This document shows, one piece after another, positions 36,603-47,074 of a DNA stretch of 64,000 nt. Below the pieces are notes generated by a model. That model was not told the DNA's origin and searched no databases. It worked only from the letters and a program-made list of their open reading frames with translations. Made by a program: the position numbers and the translations under genes. Origin of the DNA: Glutinoglossum americanum (taxonomy: Eukaryota; Ascomycota; Geoglossomycetes; Geoglossales; Geoglossaceae); assembly GCA_020080175.1 (NCBI GenBank), contig JAGHQL010000028.1, forward strand, positions 1-64,000, written 5' to 3'. How positions within the stretch are numbered: position 1 is the stretch's first letter; the number at the start of each line of letters is the position of its first letter.

Positions 36603-37581
36603 TTTCGTACAGAGGCGCTCGAGATTGCTGACGGATGATACTTCTGCTGGGGGCGCGGTGAATCGCTGAAGCCGGCTACGTAAAAAGGCGAGCCTATCCC
36701 CGCAGCTGCATCCGGACTCACCAGCGCAGAGGCCTTCCGGACTCCGCTATCGATAGGGCGGATGTACGTACTTATGGTGCAGGACAGGAGGAGCGGTACT
36801 CCGTCCCCGTAACGTTACGGAGAGCACAAATGTTTTTCATCTCATTTAATATGGCGCGTGTACATACAGCGGACTGGCCCCGCAAATGTGGTCGGGGTGT
36901 CGGGAGCGAATTGGAGCTGGCTGTCGACGGTTGCCGTTCAGGAACCAACCAGCAAACCACCCAGCAAACAGCCCTCCTTGCCCTGTGCCTTCCATTCCGT
37001 TTCGCCGCTTCTCTGCAGGCCCTGCGGGCTATCAGGATCTACAGGCTTTACCCGTCGCGTGGATACCCTACCTGTCAGAGCAATGTCGTGCGCACGCTGG
37101 CTGACATTCATGCCTGTCCCGTACATCCGTCACCCCAGTTTGTTCTGGCCCCTCCAATGTTCAGGTCGACTTGGCTCTAAAGCAGATAGAGTAAAGTGGG
37201 ATGGAGCGGAGCGTCCACGGTCGAAATACATAGGGCCAGACTAGTGTGATTGGCGTGCAGGGCCACTAAGTTAGCCACATGCCGGGGAACCGTCTCGATT
37301 GGGAGCAGGCACAAAGCAACACACCTCTTGTAACTTGTCAGTCTGGAAAAAGCCAAATGCCCCCGCTCCCCAATGAGAAACCAATGGAATGCAAGGTGAA
37401 TCACGATGTATGTTGGAGGTTGTATGTATATACATGCAGGCGCGACATTTCCCTATATGCCCTCCCCTTCCCACCCCATCTGCCTTGACCTTCCTACCAC
37501 CTTTCAACGCCCGTCCCCTAGCCTAAACAAGAGTGCTCCAAACTTTATTCCGCAGAGGAAAGAGAGAAAAAAAACTAGCAG
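36603..37581. promoter_or_regulatory. Divergent upstream region, ISN1 / small proline-rich gene
   Basis: About 980 bp between head-to-head starts. Overlapping plus-strand frames at 36830-37240 are mutually shadowing and show no family features, so I do not call them. A CT-rich stretch (37450-37530) just before the small gene is typical of fungal core promoters. Confidence 0.45.
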
Positions 37582-37946
37582 ATGCCATCGTCGGACGTCC
37601 TAGCTGCTCCTTCCAACCCTGTCGCCTCTGCGACTGCTTCCTCATACGCAAAACAACCCTACCGCGTCTCCAGCACCACCAATTTCAACATCCTCCGCTC
37701 CTACCTCGACGTCACCAAGCCGGCCAAGTCGCCGGCTGCCATCACGATGCCGCCTCCTCCACCTCCACCACCGACTCCACAGACACCGAGGAGTATGGGC
37801 TTTCCGGAGGGCTGTTGTCAGACGGTATGTTGGTGTCTTATCAATATACCCTTCATCTGCAAGGATGGCAATAGTTTCCACGGTGACAAAAGGGGAAGCT
37901 AATGTGTTGTCAGCTCTCACCACCTGCCGACACTCCGCCGAAGTAG
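37582..37946 (+). CDS. Small proline-rich protein of unknown function
   Basis: Two exons, 37582-37824 and 37914-37946, join across an 89-nt intron with a GTATGT donor, a GCTAAT branch-like site and a TCAG acceptor, giving 91 residues. The sequence has PYRVSSTTNFNILRSYLDVTKPAKS, then an eight-proline run, then CCQTLSPPADTPPK. The PYRVSSTTNFN block looks like a conserved fungal motif but I cannot name a family. The ATG is preceded by AGCAG and a CT-rich leader. The minus-strand frame over the same bases lacks such signals. Confidence is moderate because the protein is short. Confidence 0.5.
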
Positions 37947-38271
37947 CGGCTACGGTCTCTGACGCGAGACGAGACATGATGAGTTGAAAGCGGTGTCGGC
38001 TCGGGCAATTACGGGAACAACTCGGCAGAGCCGTGACAGTCTTATCGAATTGGGAGCCATGCATTGTACCATAGGCTGACACAAGAGTATTGGATACTGG
38101 CGAACGGAGTTCAGAATTTGATCTATTTTGCTGAACTAAAATGTTCATTTTAAAAGAGCAACAATAAGGGTTTGAATTGTGAAGCGAAAAAAAAAAAAAC
38201 TTCAACGCTATTTTTTTGGTACACTCGCAGAAACACCAGCTGTCTGACCCCGACAGAGGCCGTAGACCACC
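37947..38271. other. Intergenic 3' flanks, small gene/hacA
   Basis: 325 bp with A and T runs near 38190-38215. No other feature seen. Confidence 0.45.
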
Positions 38272-38623
38272 TTATAATCCAGTCCCGTACTTCCCAGCAA
38301 GTACTGAGAAGTCCAAATCGAGACTTGCTAAACGCCTAGTAGTCAAAGACTCAGACCCCTGCCCGCCATCCCATTCGCCATGATCTTTAGAAGCCTTCCC
38401 TCCACCAGTATTTCCATTAGATAGCCCATCAAGAGCCATGCATAGACGGCGTATATCGCCGGCTGGATCCTCTCGCCTCCTAGACAACGAGTCAGAACGA
38501 CATTTTCGTTGCGAGTCCCCGATCGATTCTATCGCCCACAACATTGTCATCAGCGACGCCGCCTCCCTTCTAACAGCCAAGGAATCAACTTCCGAGCGTT
38601 CACTCCTTGGTTCTGCTATGCTA
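38272..38623 (-). other. hacA: hacA: C-terminal extension used only by the unspliced form
   Basis: This is the tail of the long frame of hacA mRNA when the 20-nt segment is retained (SRLILWLTS..., ending AGKYGTGL). In the spliced form these bases are 3' UTR. The frame remains open for about 810 nt past the 20-nt segment, which is unlikely by chance and implies selection on the uninduced product, as in Aspergillus. Confidence 0.7.
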
Positions 38624-39882
38624 TCAGACACCAGCTGCAATGCCGCGGCCGTCGCATCCTTCAGAGGACGCGCCAAAGCCGGGCTGCAAGCCAAGAGTCG
38701 TTCCAGCAAGCGGATCCGGAAGGTCGCTCGTTGGTTCTCCCTTGATTTGTTCAAAGAAAGAGTGGTCGTCGCCGACGGATGGTTGGGGGGGGTCGAAGTC
38801 AACCAGAGAATCAAACGAGAAATGCTGTAGGCCTCCGTTGTCATTGACGTGGTTGAACTGATTGGAAGAGGATTGCCCGTCTTCAAAGAGGAGAAAATCT
38901 GATGTAATGGATGATGTAGAAGTGAAAATACGGTTGAACTCATCGTCAGAAAGAGAAGCTGTGTAAGCGTCATGACTAGAGTCAAGAAGGCCATGTGTCG
39001 GCTCTGTTCGTCGCTGAGCTCCATCGCCTGACCCCATTGAGGCCGAGTAACTCTCGACTGACACTGCTGGTCACACAACACCTCAGCAGGATGTTGTGTC
39101 AGGTCGAGAGTCGTGGCGGTAGGGTCATCGATGGAGGCCTCAGAAGGAGAGGACAGCAAGGCGTTAGGGTCGAGAGTAGAGTGGGGAGGTGGAAGCGAGA
39201 AGTCGAGGTCTTGTTCATACTCTAGTTTAACAGACTCTACTCCGAAGGTAGAGTCCGCTTGTGAGATGATAGGTGATACGACGGAACGCGTACTTGATTC
39301 AGGAGTTGCGAGACCCCCAGAGAGTTGTTGCTGGAATACAGTCATCTTGGCGGCCATGTCCGCGATCTGTCGGCTCAGCCGAAGATTTTGTTGTTCGACC
39401 TCGACGAGGCGGCTATTGAGTCTCTGGTTTTCCCGCTCAATGTCGGCCTTTTCATCTTCGAGAGCTTCGACCTCCTTTCGCTTTCGCTCTCGCGATGATT
39501 GGGCAGCAGCTCGGTTCCGTAGAACCCGCTCGATTCGCCGCTGTTCCTTTTCAGCTTCGGTCTTTGCGCGTTTTCTATAGTTTGTTACGTCAGCAGCCAT
39601 CAAAGGCACGCATCAGATATAAATAGGTCAAGCCTACCGAGGTGGCAAATTCGTTGTCGGCGTAGGCAGTTCCTGACCCCAAGATTTCCGCTTCTTCGCT
39701 GGTTTCTTTTCGGGCTCTTGAGTCGAGTTTCTGGATGAATTAGAAGCAGTGTTGCCGTCGACTGATCGTGGAGGCGTGAGGATACTATCGGCGGGAGACA
39801 TGGCAGTACCCTCATCTCCAAACAGCGAGACAAAAGCCTCGTCAGACGCCGAGAGGAGAGAATCGGTCGGACTGAAATCCAT
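38624..39882 (-). CDS. hacA: bZIP transcription factor HacA/Hac1, induced (Ire1-spliced) form
   Basis: Master activator of the unfolded protein response. The first exon (MDFSPTDSLLSASDEAF ... KKRKSWGQELPTP) joins by an ordinary intron (GTAGGC...TATAG, about 39574-39637) to the bZIP: basic region RVLRNRAAAQSSRERKRKE and a heptad zipper after it. On the minus strand a 20-nt segment (39067-39086) is bounded by two CNG|CNG cleavage signatures, CTG|CTG and CAG|CAG, as in Ire1 substrates. Its removal shifts the frame into an acidic activation region (SLSDDEFNRIFTSTSS, LVDFDPPQPS) ending at 38624, about 391 residues in all. Without removal the frame continues to 38272, giving about 515 residues. Both frames are fully open. 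The 5' leader has an upstream ORF. This matches the known Aspergillus/Trichoderma hacA design. Confidence 0.94.
39067..39086 (-). promoter_or_regulatory. hacA: Non-spliceosomal 20-nt Ire1-type intron of hacA
   Basis: Read on the minus strand the segment starts CTGAGG and ends GACCAG. It lacks GT-AG ends. The exon base triplets on either side make CTG|CTG and CAG|CAG, the CNG|CNG pattern cut by Ire1. Its length of 20 nt is the same as known for Aspergillus and Trichoderma (established knowledge). Removal gives HPA|VSVESYS and opens the acidic frame. Confidence 0.9.
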
Positions 39883-40016
39883 GACTTTCGTAAAAGTCAA
39901 GTGACTGTGTGTTTGTAATTGGATTTGAACAAAATTTCCGTTAGAGTGAGGTGGGGAGCGATGCGTGAACTGTGTCTGTCTACAGCGGTGGTAACGAAGA
40001 GACAACAGACGACAGA

Positions 40017-40076
40017 CTAGGAGCGGAGTTGGGGAGTGAAAAGGACACTCTGGGTGCAAAGGCCACGATACATCAT
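40017..40076 (-). promoter_or_regulatory. Upstream ORF in the hacA leader (19 codons)
   Basis: Two consecutive ATGs (MM) begin a frame reading MMYRGLCTQSVLFTPQLRS, then TAG, ending 134 nt before the hacA ATG. Aspergillus hacA mRNAs carry an inhibitory uORF that is lost when stress shortens the leader (established knowledge). Whether this one lies inside the transcript depends on the unmapped start site. Confidence 0.55.
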
Positions 40077-41447
40077 TACACCCAGGTATATAGTACGGGA
40101 AAGCCTGCTGGGGTTGCTAGGCGGCAACGATAATGAGTGCGATGACTCGATGCACAAGAAAGAGGACAGATGGCAGCTTTATACAAGGCAGCGGACCTTT
40201 GGCTGATGAGTGGGCGGCCGTAAGCGATTCTCCTGAAGCAAGGGGTGGGCTGAGCCAAGGCCGGGACGGCCAACAATGGAACAGCGCTAAGCCTGTATTG
40301 GCCTGTGCGAAGGCGAAGCGCCTCCTTCTCGCCCCATATAGTGCATTCCAACAAAAAGGGGCCTTGTTACAGCTACAAGGCGAGGGGGAGTGAAACGCGT
40401 ACATGGACAGACATCCCCCAGAGTGATAAGGGGTTAGTAGCTGCGGTCGTTGGGTCTTCGCCACGATACTTCCAGCAGAGTACGGAGTACCCGCAATCAC
40501 AGCACAGGGTCGTAGACACTCGCGCTTTTTTTTAGCGGGTTCTCCCTTCCACGCAGCGAGCCAGAGCTCACGACAACTCGCCCAGACTTGCAGCCTTCCC
40601 AGCTGACCTCGCTCGGCCTCGCCAGATGCATCTCAACAGAGAGAGGAGGAGGAGGAGCGGTCTAGATGTCTCTGCAGGGAAAAAAAAAAAAAAACCTATA
40701 AAGCCCTAGTCAACTTTAGCATTTCCGTACGCAGGAGCGAAGTATCGACTCAGCCTATGCGGCGTCGTCTCTCGCAGTTTATTAGAAAGGAGTCGGTCAC
40801 AATAGATCCCGTAGTTGGTGGCTTGGACAGCCCAGTGGGGATGGAGTAACTCGCATCTCGTGTGGACACAGCTTCCGCGCAGAGACATGTTTATGTGCGA
40901 CGAACCCACAGCATGCGTGGGACAGGGAGGTCCGCTGCGCTTAACCCACAAAACGTAGGATTGAATGTTTGCTCCCCGGGCATTTTGGGGCTGTCAAGTT
41001 ACAAAGCCCTCGAGACGAGTTACAGGTCTGACGGGAACTTCTCGCGTCCGTGTGCCTCTACTCAGCTTATTTACCAAATTTCAAGATCTCATACTCTGCT
41101 CTGTAGGCCAAAATAATTCAAACGAAGGTTTCGTAAGCAGAAATAGCCCAAGGAACGTTTTTCTGGAAGGCATCGCTACCCGGAACTTTGTGCCTCAATG
41201 TCGAACCTTTTTCCCCCTTGACGCTTCACGCAGCCTTGCGTCTCCAACAAACCCGCCCCTCAAATGTAATTTCATCTCTTCTTTCGATAGCCTCGCACCG
41301 AGAATGAAGGCGTATCGCTACACCTGGAACATTTCAATTTATGGGATGGAAATACTGATCTCCACTGTTCGTCACATATACGCCAATTTCGGCGGTTTTT
41401 TTTTTTTTTATAACTGTATATGACTCTAGACATATTGCCCGTCAACA
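40077..41447. other. hacA promoter region and ENP1 3' flank
   Basis: About 1.37 kb without a supported gene; the rest of the hacA leader (39883-40016) lies between the uORF and the ATG. It contains an A run near 40680-40694 and a T run near 41398-41411. Several overlapping frames of 70-150 codons occur, but none has family features. Confidence 0.4.
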
Positions 41448-43068
41448 TCATATCGGGTCCACCATCATTGTGTCATCCCCCCCGTCTATCGCTGGCTCTT
41501 CGAGCACTACGCCTCTCCCTCTACCCGCCAGGAGCTCCCTTCTGACCTCGGGCCCGATGGTATGATGTCCCTTCATTTGTAACAGATCAAGCAACGCTTC
41601 CCTCTGATCCTCCGTAATGTCATTCCTGTACCTCTGCGCAAAAGCCAGGAGGCTCTGGTGCCAAAGGACCGGTAGCTTCCCCTGCATGACGCTCGAGCTC
41701 GTGACCCCCACTATCTCTGACCCCGCCATGTCGTTCGCCGAGACAGCAGCGACAGGGTCAGTTCCACGGAAACGGAGAAAGTGAAAGACGAGGGCGTCGA
41801 TGACTTTGTACGGCAGGGCATATTTTTTCTCTAAAAGTACCCGGATGAAGATATTCGTTGCGCCGCCTCCTTCGGTAGATATAGATGCCTGCTCAGCGGC
41901 GATGTCACAGAGACGAAGCAGCGCTGCGGCGGAGTGAAGCACCGGAATTGAGACACGGACGAGAATTGAGGAGACAATATGCGCTTCGCGAAGAGTGCAG
42001 GTGCCGCTCTGAACTAGCGGAAACAAGAAGCCCTTGAAAAACGCTGCAGGCTTGTACAACGCTTTCTTCAGCGCCTTGTAAAGGTGCACGTTCAACTTCT
42101 TGGTCTCGTGGATGTCCTCTCGGACACGATCTAGAATAACATCTTCGAGGAACTTCTGCGTCATGGTTGGCTTTAGATTGGAGACGAAGATTTTCGTAGC
42201 CTCATAGCATGCGTTGGGTGTCCACGAGTCGGGCTGCGTGAGGGAGAGGAGTTGTTCCCAGTTAGGCAGCGTAGGAATGATCTTAAAAGGCTTTGGGAGC
42301 TTCCCAGACTTGTAGCGAGAGAGGAGGAGGCCAATTCTAAACGATTGACCTATAAGCCTCTAGACGGAAAACGAGATGTAGGCTCAGGCAAGCAAACCAC
42401 TTACTTTGAATAGACCTCAACAACTCTGGCAGGGAGCTCCACGGCGTCTTCAGGAGGACCTCCTCCGTGCACCACTGGTAGGCCTGCTTGGGCTGCTTCG
42501 TGAGCGGCGATTTTCTCAAGGATTAGGTCCGCCAAATTCGTCCCTTGGCCCCTCTCTTCTTCCTCGCCCTGGCGCAATAGAGGATCTTCGGCAGTGGGCA
42601 TAAACCTGTTGAACAACTCAAGGTCATTTGGGTCCAATTCCTGCCATATTGCTGTCAGAGTGTGCCGCACTTTTATGCTATTATTTGGTTCAAGAGCAAA
42701 CGCACCACCTCATCGACGATCACCTCTTCCTCGTCTACCCAGTCTTCGCTCTCGTATTGTGCATTTTCATCATCCTCTTCGACATCCTCACCAAACCGTG
42801 ACTCGAATAAAAATGCTGTATTGGGCGGCTCAGCCCTTTGTTGTTGTAGATCCTCTTCTACCAAGTCTCGCCCAATCTTCAATATTCTTCTCGAAGATTT
42901 AGAATCGACGAATCTTGCCTCATCCTCTTCGTCACGCCGCACTTTGCGCTTTCCGGACCTCTGCCATAGAACGCTGGTCGCTAGTATATCATCAGACAGG
43001 GGATTATGCCGCCTTCCTTCCCTTGCTTGTCGTAATCCGGGAGACGTTGGTGTTGTGGCTTTGGGCAT
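41448..43068 (-). CDS. ENP1: Bystin/Enp1, 40S ribosome assembly factor
   Basis: Nuclear/nucleolar factor bound to pre-40S particles, needed for 18S rRNA maturation and export. The N-terminus (MPKATTPTSPGLRQARE) is followed by an acidic stretch (EDVEEDDENAQYESEDW). The conserved bystin domain has ELDPNDLELFNRFMP, LADLILEKIAAHEA, RYKSGKLPKPFKIIPTLPNWE, WTPNACYEATKIFVSNL and LREAHIVSSILVRVSIPVLHSAAALL. Introns: one after VDE, rejoining at ELDPNDLE, and one near 42320-42400 before the IGLLLSRYKSG segment. The long last exon covers all of the C-terminal half. It is divergent from BRE2 by about 560 bp. Confidence 0.95.
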
Positions 43069-43627
43069 TTTTCTCTACCGTCGCAAATGCCCTTCGTGTG
43101 CGAACTGTTAATCTAGGGTTTCCGCGCTAACAAGCCCCCGGGATATGCCGATGACTAGAAAGTGGAAGACGGGTTAGGATCAGATGTAAAGTAGAGTAGG
43201 GCAATTAAACAGATGTAGAATTATGAATTATGAGTATAGTTCGATCTGGTGAATTATATAAGAAGTGCGTCAAATTAATGAGAGGTTGAAGAATTAAAGC
43301 TCGCAAGCCTCCGTGCGCTATACGCCTTTTGCAATACAAACCAGCCTTAAAATACACCTTTCATGCACTATACCATAACTACAACTGAATATTGTATTCT
43401 TAAAGGCCACATCTTTGTTGCTGCTAACTTGGGGCATTTTTTGGTATGATTTGAACATTTTAGAGCCTGTGTTGTAGTTTAGGGTGGACAAACTTTCCGC
43501 ATCTCACTATATGTTTACCACTTTTCGCCTCCCGACTGTACACGGGACCTGCCGTAGAGCCGCATTCGCGTTCTCCGTGCTCGTGTCTTCCACCCTTTGT
43601 CCCAATATCTTAGAGTCTCTATGCACC
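43069..43627. promoter_or_regulatory. Divergent promoter ENP1/BRE2
   Basis: A 559-bp gap between head-to-head starts, AT-rich around 43190-43280. No defined factor site recognised. Confidence 0.45.
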
Positions 43628-45469
43628 ATGGCAGACCATCAATCCCCTAGACCAGAATCAAACCCACCCAGCCCACACCCCGCAATGGGCTCCAGCATCC
43701 CGCAAAAGCGTGCCTACGAGGATGAACACATTCCTGCTGTCTCTTCCCCGTTGAACCCTGACGTTACATCATCTAGGCAATCTCGTGTCAAAGAGAAAGC
43801 ACCAATACATCGTGAGCAAAGAGAGAAGAAAGAGTCTCTAAAGAAGCGGGAGTCGAAGGCGTCATCTGTCAATGGCACTGATTATATCCGTGGCACGCCC
43901 GATAGAAATATCAGTGCTAGTGGGAAGTACGATAGCCCTTCAGCCCCGCTGGCGCCTGTCCTGGGACCCACGAGGTATAATATGCTGCCCCCTCCAAAGC
44001 CTTCGGATTACCAGCCACCGCGGGATCCTGTCCTTACCCCCCACCACTCGAAAATCGTGTCCAAACCTGGAGTCGGGTCGATACAGTTCTACGAAATCTC
44101 AGAACAGTGCGTATTTCCATATTCTCTATAGGCATGTAGGAAGCGATTGACAGAAGTTAGTGTCCACAATCGCAAAGGTTTTCGTTATATCCACTGCATC
44201 GCAGACCCCGACTTCCCCGCGTCTCACTACTATCGACAATCGGAAACTGAACCGTTTACACCCCACATTAGTTTCGAAGACAGCTCCCAACACATTTTGT
44301 TTGACCAAAGCGCGATGCAGATCACTACAGAAAAGGGCTTCCGTATGGCCAGGGCTAATGTCGGTGTCCGCGAAGGCCGGTGGTATTGGGAGTGCAGAAT
44401 CACCAGTGGGATTGGAGGGGCCGAGCCCGAGGGTGCTGAAGCAAGTTCAGGGACAGATGGCCAGGCAAGCGACCGAGTCGTCCGATCGGGTGGGCATGTG
44501 CGGCTTGGATGGGCTAGGAGGGAAGCCAATCTCGAGGCGCCGGTGGGGTTCGACGCCTACAGCTACGGCTTGCGTGATGTCGCAGGGCAGAAGGTGCACA
44601 TGTCCCGACCCAAGAATTTCTTTCCGCCAGGGGAAGATATCAGGGAGGGCGATGTCATTGGCCTGGAGATAAACCTACCTTCCCTAAGCATGCACCGCAA
44701 GGTGGTGGAAGGGCACTACAACCCCGCAGTGGATGTCAACGATGATATGGAAGATCATGGTGTTGAACCGCCAGATATTGTTCGGGACCGAATACCCGTT
44801 CCTTACAAGAACAACATCTATTTTGAGCAAGTCGAGTATCAGCCCACGAAAGATCTTGAGGATTTGATGAATCCATCGCCATTGGCGGCATCCGCAGCGA
44901 GCAATGGCGCCGCCGCTGGTCCAACCCCAAATCCCACCCACCCCCTCGTCCCACTCCGGACGCTCCCCGACTCCAGCATCAAGGTCTTCAAGAATGGGAA
45001 GTTTGTTGGTAAGCCGTTCACTGACTTGCTCTCTTTCCTTCCATCAGCGTCAAAACCTCTGGCGCAGCCCGGAGCCCGGGAAGGCCTCGATGATGGAACG
45101 CTGGGCTACTTCCCTGCGGTCAGCGTGTTTCGAGGTGGTGCTGCTGAAGTTAACCTCGGACCTAACTTCTGGTATCCACCGCCAGAGAGTGAGGATGTTG
45201 AGATGGTGGGTGCTGAGACGAAAACAAAGAGGCTCAGAGCGGTATGTGAAAGATACAACGAGCAAATCGCGGAGGATATAACATATGACCTTGTGGACGA
45301 GGTTGATTTCTGGTTACGGGATGGGGGAATATCTCAGCCGAAACCTAGCCTGAATGACCCAGCCAGGGCTACCGTCCTTGGCACCGCCGGTCCCAGCGTA
45401 CGAGGAGCGAGAGCGGTAGGGGAAGGGGCGCAACAGCAACTCGCCGAACTCAAGCAGGATGATTGGTAG
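43628..45469 (+). CDS. BRE2: COMPASS subunit Bre2/Ash2 (SPRY domain)
   Basis: Member of the Set1/COMPASS histone H3K4 methyltransferase complex; the Aspergillus orthologue (CclA) affects silent metabolite clusters (established knowledge). The N-terminus is Pro/Ser- and Lys-rich. The SPRY core contains GFRYIHCIADPDFPASHYYR, ITTEKGFRMARANVGVREGRWYWEC and SGGHVRLGWARREANLEAPVG, and a second part follows with FFPPGEDIREGDVIGLEI. The C-terminal helix (ERYNEQIAEDITYDLVDEV) resembles the Dpy30-binding end. A 33-nt intron (44107-44139, GTGCGT...GTAG) is needed to join ISEQ to KRLTEVSVHNRKG. With it the frame gives exactly 602 residues. It is unusually short for a spliceosomal intron. Confidence 0.9.
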
Positions 45470-45589
45470 AGACTTGCACCACACAGCCAGCCTTATTCAT
45501 TGGAGCCTCTCTTGGCGATTTCACTCTAATTTTCGAAGGCACAATTTTACCAAGTTAGCTCCTTCACATCCACGGACGTGTCTCTCCTC

Positions 45590-46912
45590 TCCAACATTTC
45601 TGCCAAAACCCTTCCCTCCCAAGCTTAATGAGATACCCCATGGTCCATGACTGGCTCCAACAAACACCCCACCTCTCCCTCCCTCCCTCCCTTATTCCCA
45701 ATCCCCCACCCAATTTTGAATCCTACACGCGCCCCACAATCGGCGTCGCTCTTGTCATCACCACAGGACGGAAACACAACCCCTTTCTCAGAGTCTCCAA
45801 TTCTGCACCGGTATCCGCGACCACCGATCGACCAGCAACTTCCTGGAGCTGTCTTATCGCCCCATCCCGTAATACTGCCTCCGTCGCTACAGCTGGCAGT
45901 GGTATACCTGCATCATTCAGGCCTGCGACATATATTTTACCACCAAGCCTCGAGAGATCTCTGGAGCAAACTTCGGTCCATTAGTTGCAAACACCGCGTG
46001 ACATCCCTCCATTGTGTTTATGCCCACCGTGGGGAACGCACCACCAGCGAGTGGCCTGCTAATGACCTGATTGGTAGAGGCTGGGGTGCAGATGGAAAGA
46101 GGAAGGTGAAGACTTGACCGGACCAAGCGCCAGCGGCAATAACAACATTCGTACATAGTATGTCGGACCCAGAACCAGTATCATTAAGATGGCGTACGCT
46201 GGCGATAGAGGACGCTTTCAGGTCTGGAGATTGAGATAGCTCGCGACCGACGGTGAAGCTTCGCTCCACGTGCAGGACAGGAATCAAGGAGGAATTGAGA
46301 AAGGCGGAGTGGATCCCTAGCATTTTAAGGGAATTATCAGTCCTCGATTCACGTGTAGATTCGGATGTGCATATTTTGGTCAGGGGCTCAACCCTGTATA
46401 CAGGATTGAATAGACCTATACTACAGGAGGTCACACATACACCTGAGCTGTCGTCTCACCAACACTAGGAACATCTACCTTACCCCGTTCACTAAGCAAC
46501 CAAAGCGGACTTCTTTCCCCGGCTTCGTGCTGGTGCTCAGCCATGACAACTGCTCGACTCTGCCAGCGTTCAACCATTCATCTCCCCTCTCTGCCCCACC
46601 ACCGTTTTCCGCGCAAGCGATATCGCTGTACCACGACCATACCCCCACTTCTCTCGCCCTCCATGCTCCGCCGTGAGTTGGCGATGCAACTCGAAACTCA
46701 GTGCGCCGAAGGGCGCAGCGGAGGCAGGGAACCAGTCCTTTGCGAGGAAGCCGGCGACGTAGTCGGAGGCGCTTGCAAAGAGGGTTGGGGAGGGGTCGAC
46801 CAGGTGGGTGGATGCAGGGGAGGTGGTTTGGGAGAGGCAGTAGGCCATTGAGACGCCGATTATGCCTGCGCCGAGGATTATGGTGGGGATTTATTTGGAG
46901 ATATTGGTTTGG
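45590..46912 (-). pseudogene. Degenerate TDA3-like FAD-dependent oxidoreductase
   Basis: Pieces of a DAO-type flavoprotein related to yeast Tda3. The Rossmann start IPTIILGAGIIGVSMAYCLS (GxGxxG) lacks any ATG before it and is preceded by an in-frame stop. FLAKDWFPASAAPFGALSFELH is well kept, but that frame stops after GQRGEMNG (46570-46572). A segment with VGETTAQV follows in another frame near 46440-46545. Then NVVIAAGAWSGQV (46110-46150), KIYVAGLNDAGIPLP with LRKGLCFRPVVMTRATPIVGRV (about 45745-45950) and GASHGPWGISLSLG (45620-45670) lie in shifting frames. At least three frame changes are needed without good splice sites, so it looks like a recently decayed gene. It is back to back with the SDR gene. 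Alternatively there are unrecognised introns, but the missing start argues against it. Confidence 0.7.
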
Positions 46913-47074
46913 GTTTGGGGCTTTTAAGTTTTAATCAATCGATACAATTTTCGATAAAGTTGCGACTTCGTAAACAAATATTGGGGTGATTACGTCGGCG
47001 GCTCTTTTAGGTTCAGAATCTGAAGCTTCGTGAGACAAGAAACACCGGCGCACCAAACTCCACGAATTCGGACA

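Noticed and set aside
36830-37244. Several overlapping plus-strand frames of 70-130 codons
   Set aside because: All three frames are open over the same bases, with no splice pattern or motif; treated as promoter sequence.
37642-38205. 187-codon minus-strand frame overlapping the small proline-rich gene
   Set aside because: It is antisense to a better-supported two-exon gene, its start region is poly-Phe from an A run, and it has no recognisable motif.
38272-38623. Treating the long hacA frame as the normal product and the short frame as a shadow
   Set aside because: The CNG|CNG sites 20 nt apart and the acidic short C-terminus show that the shorter frame is the induced product.
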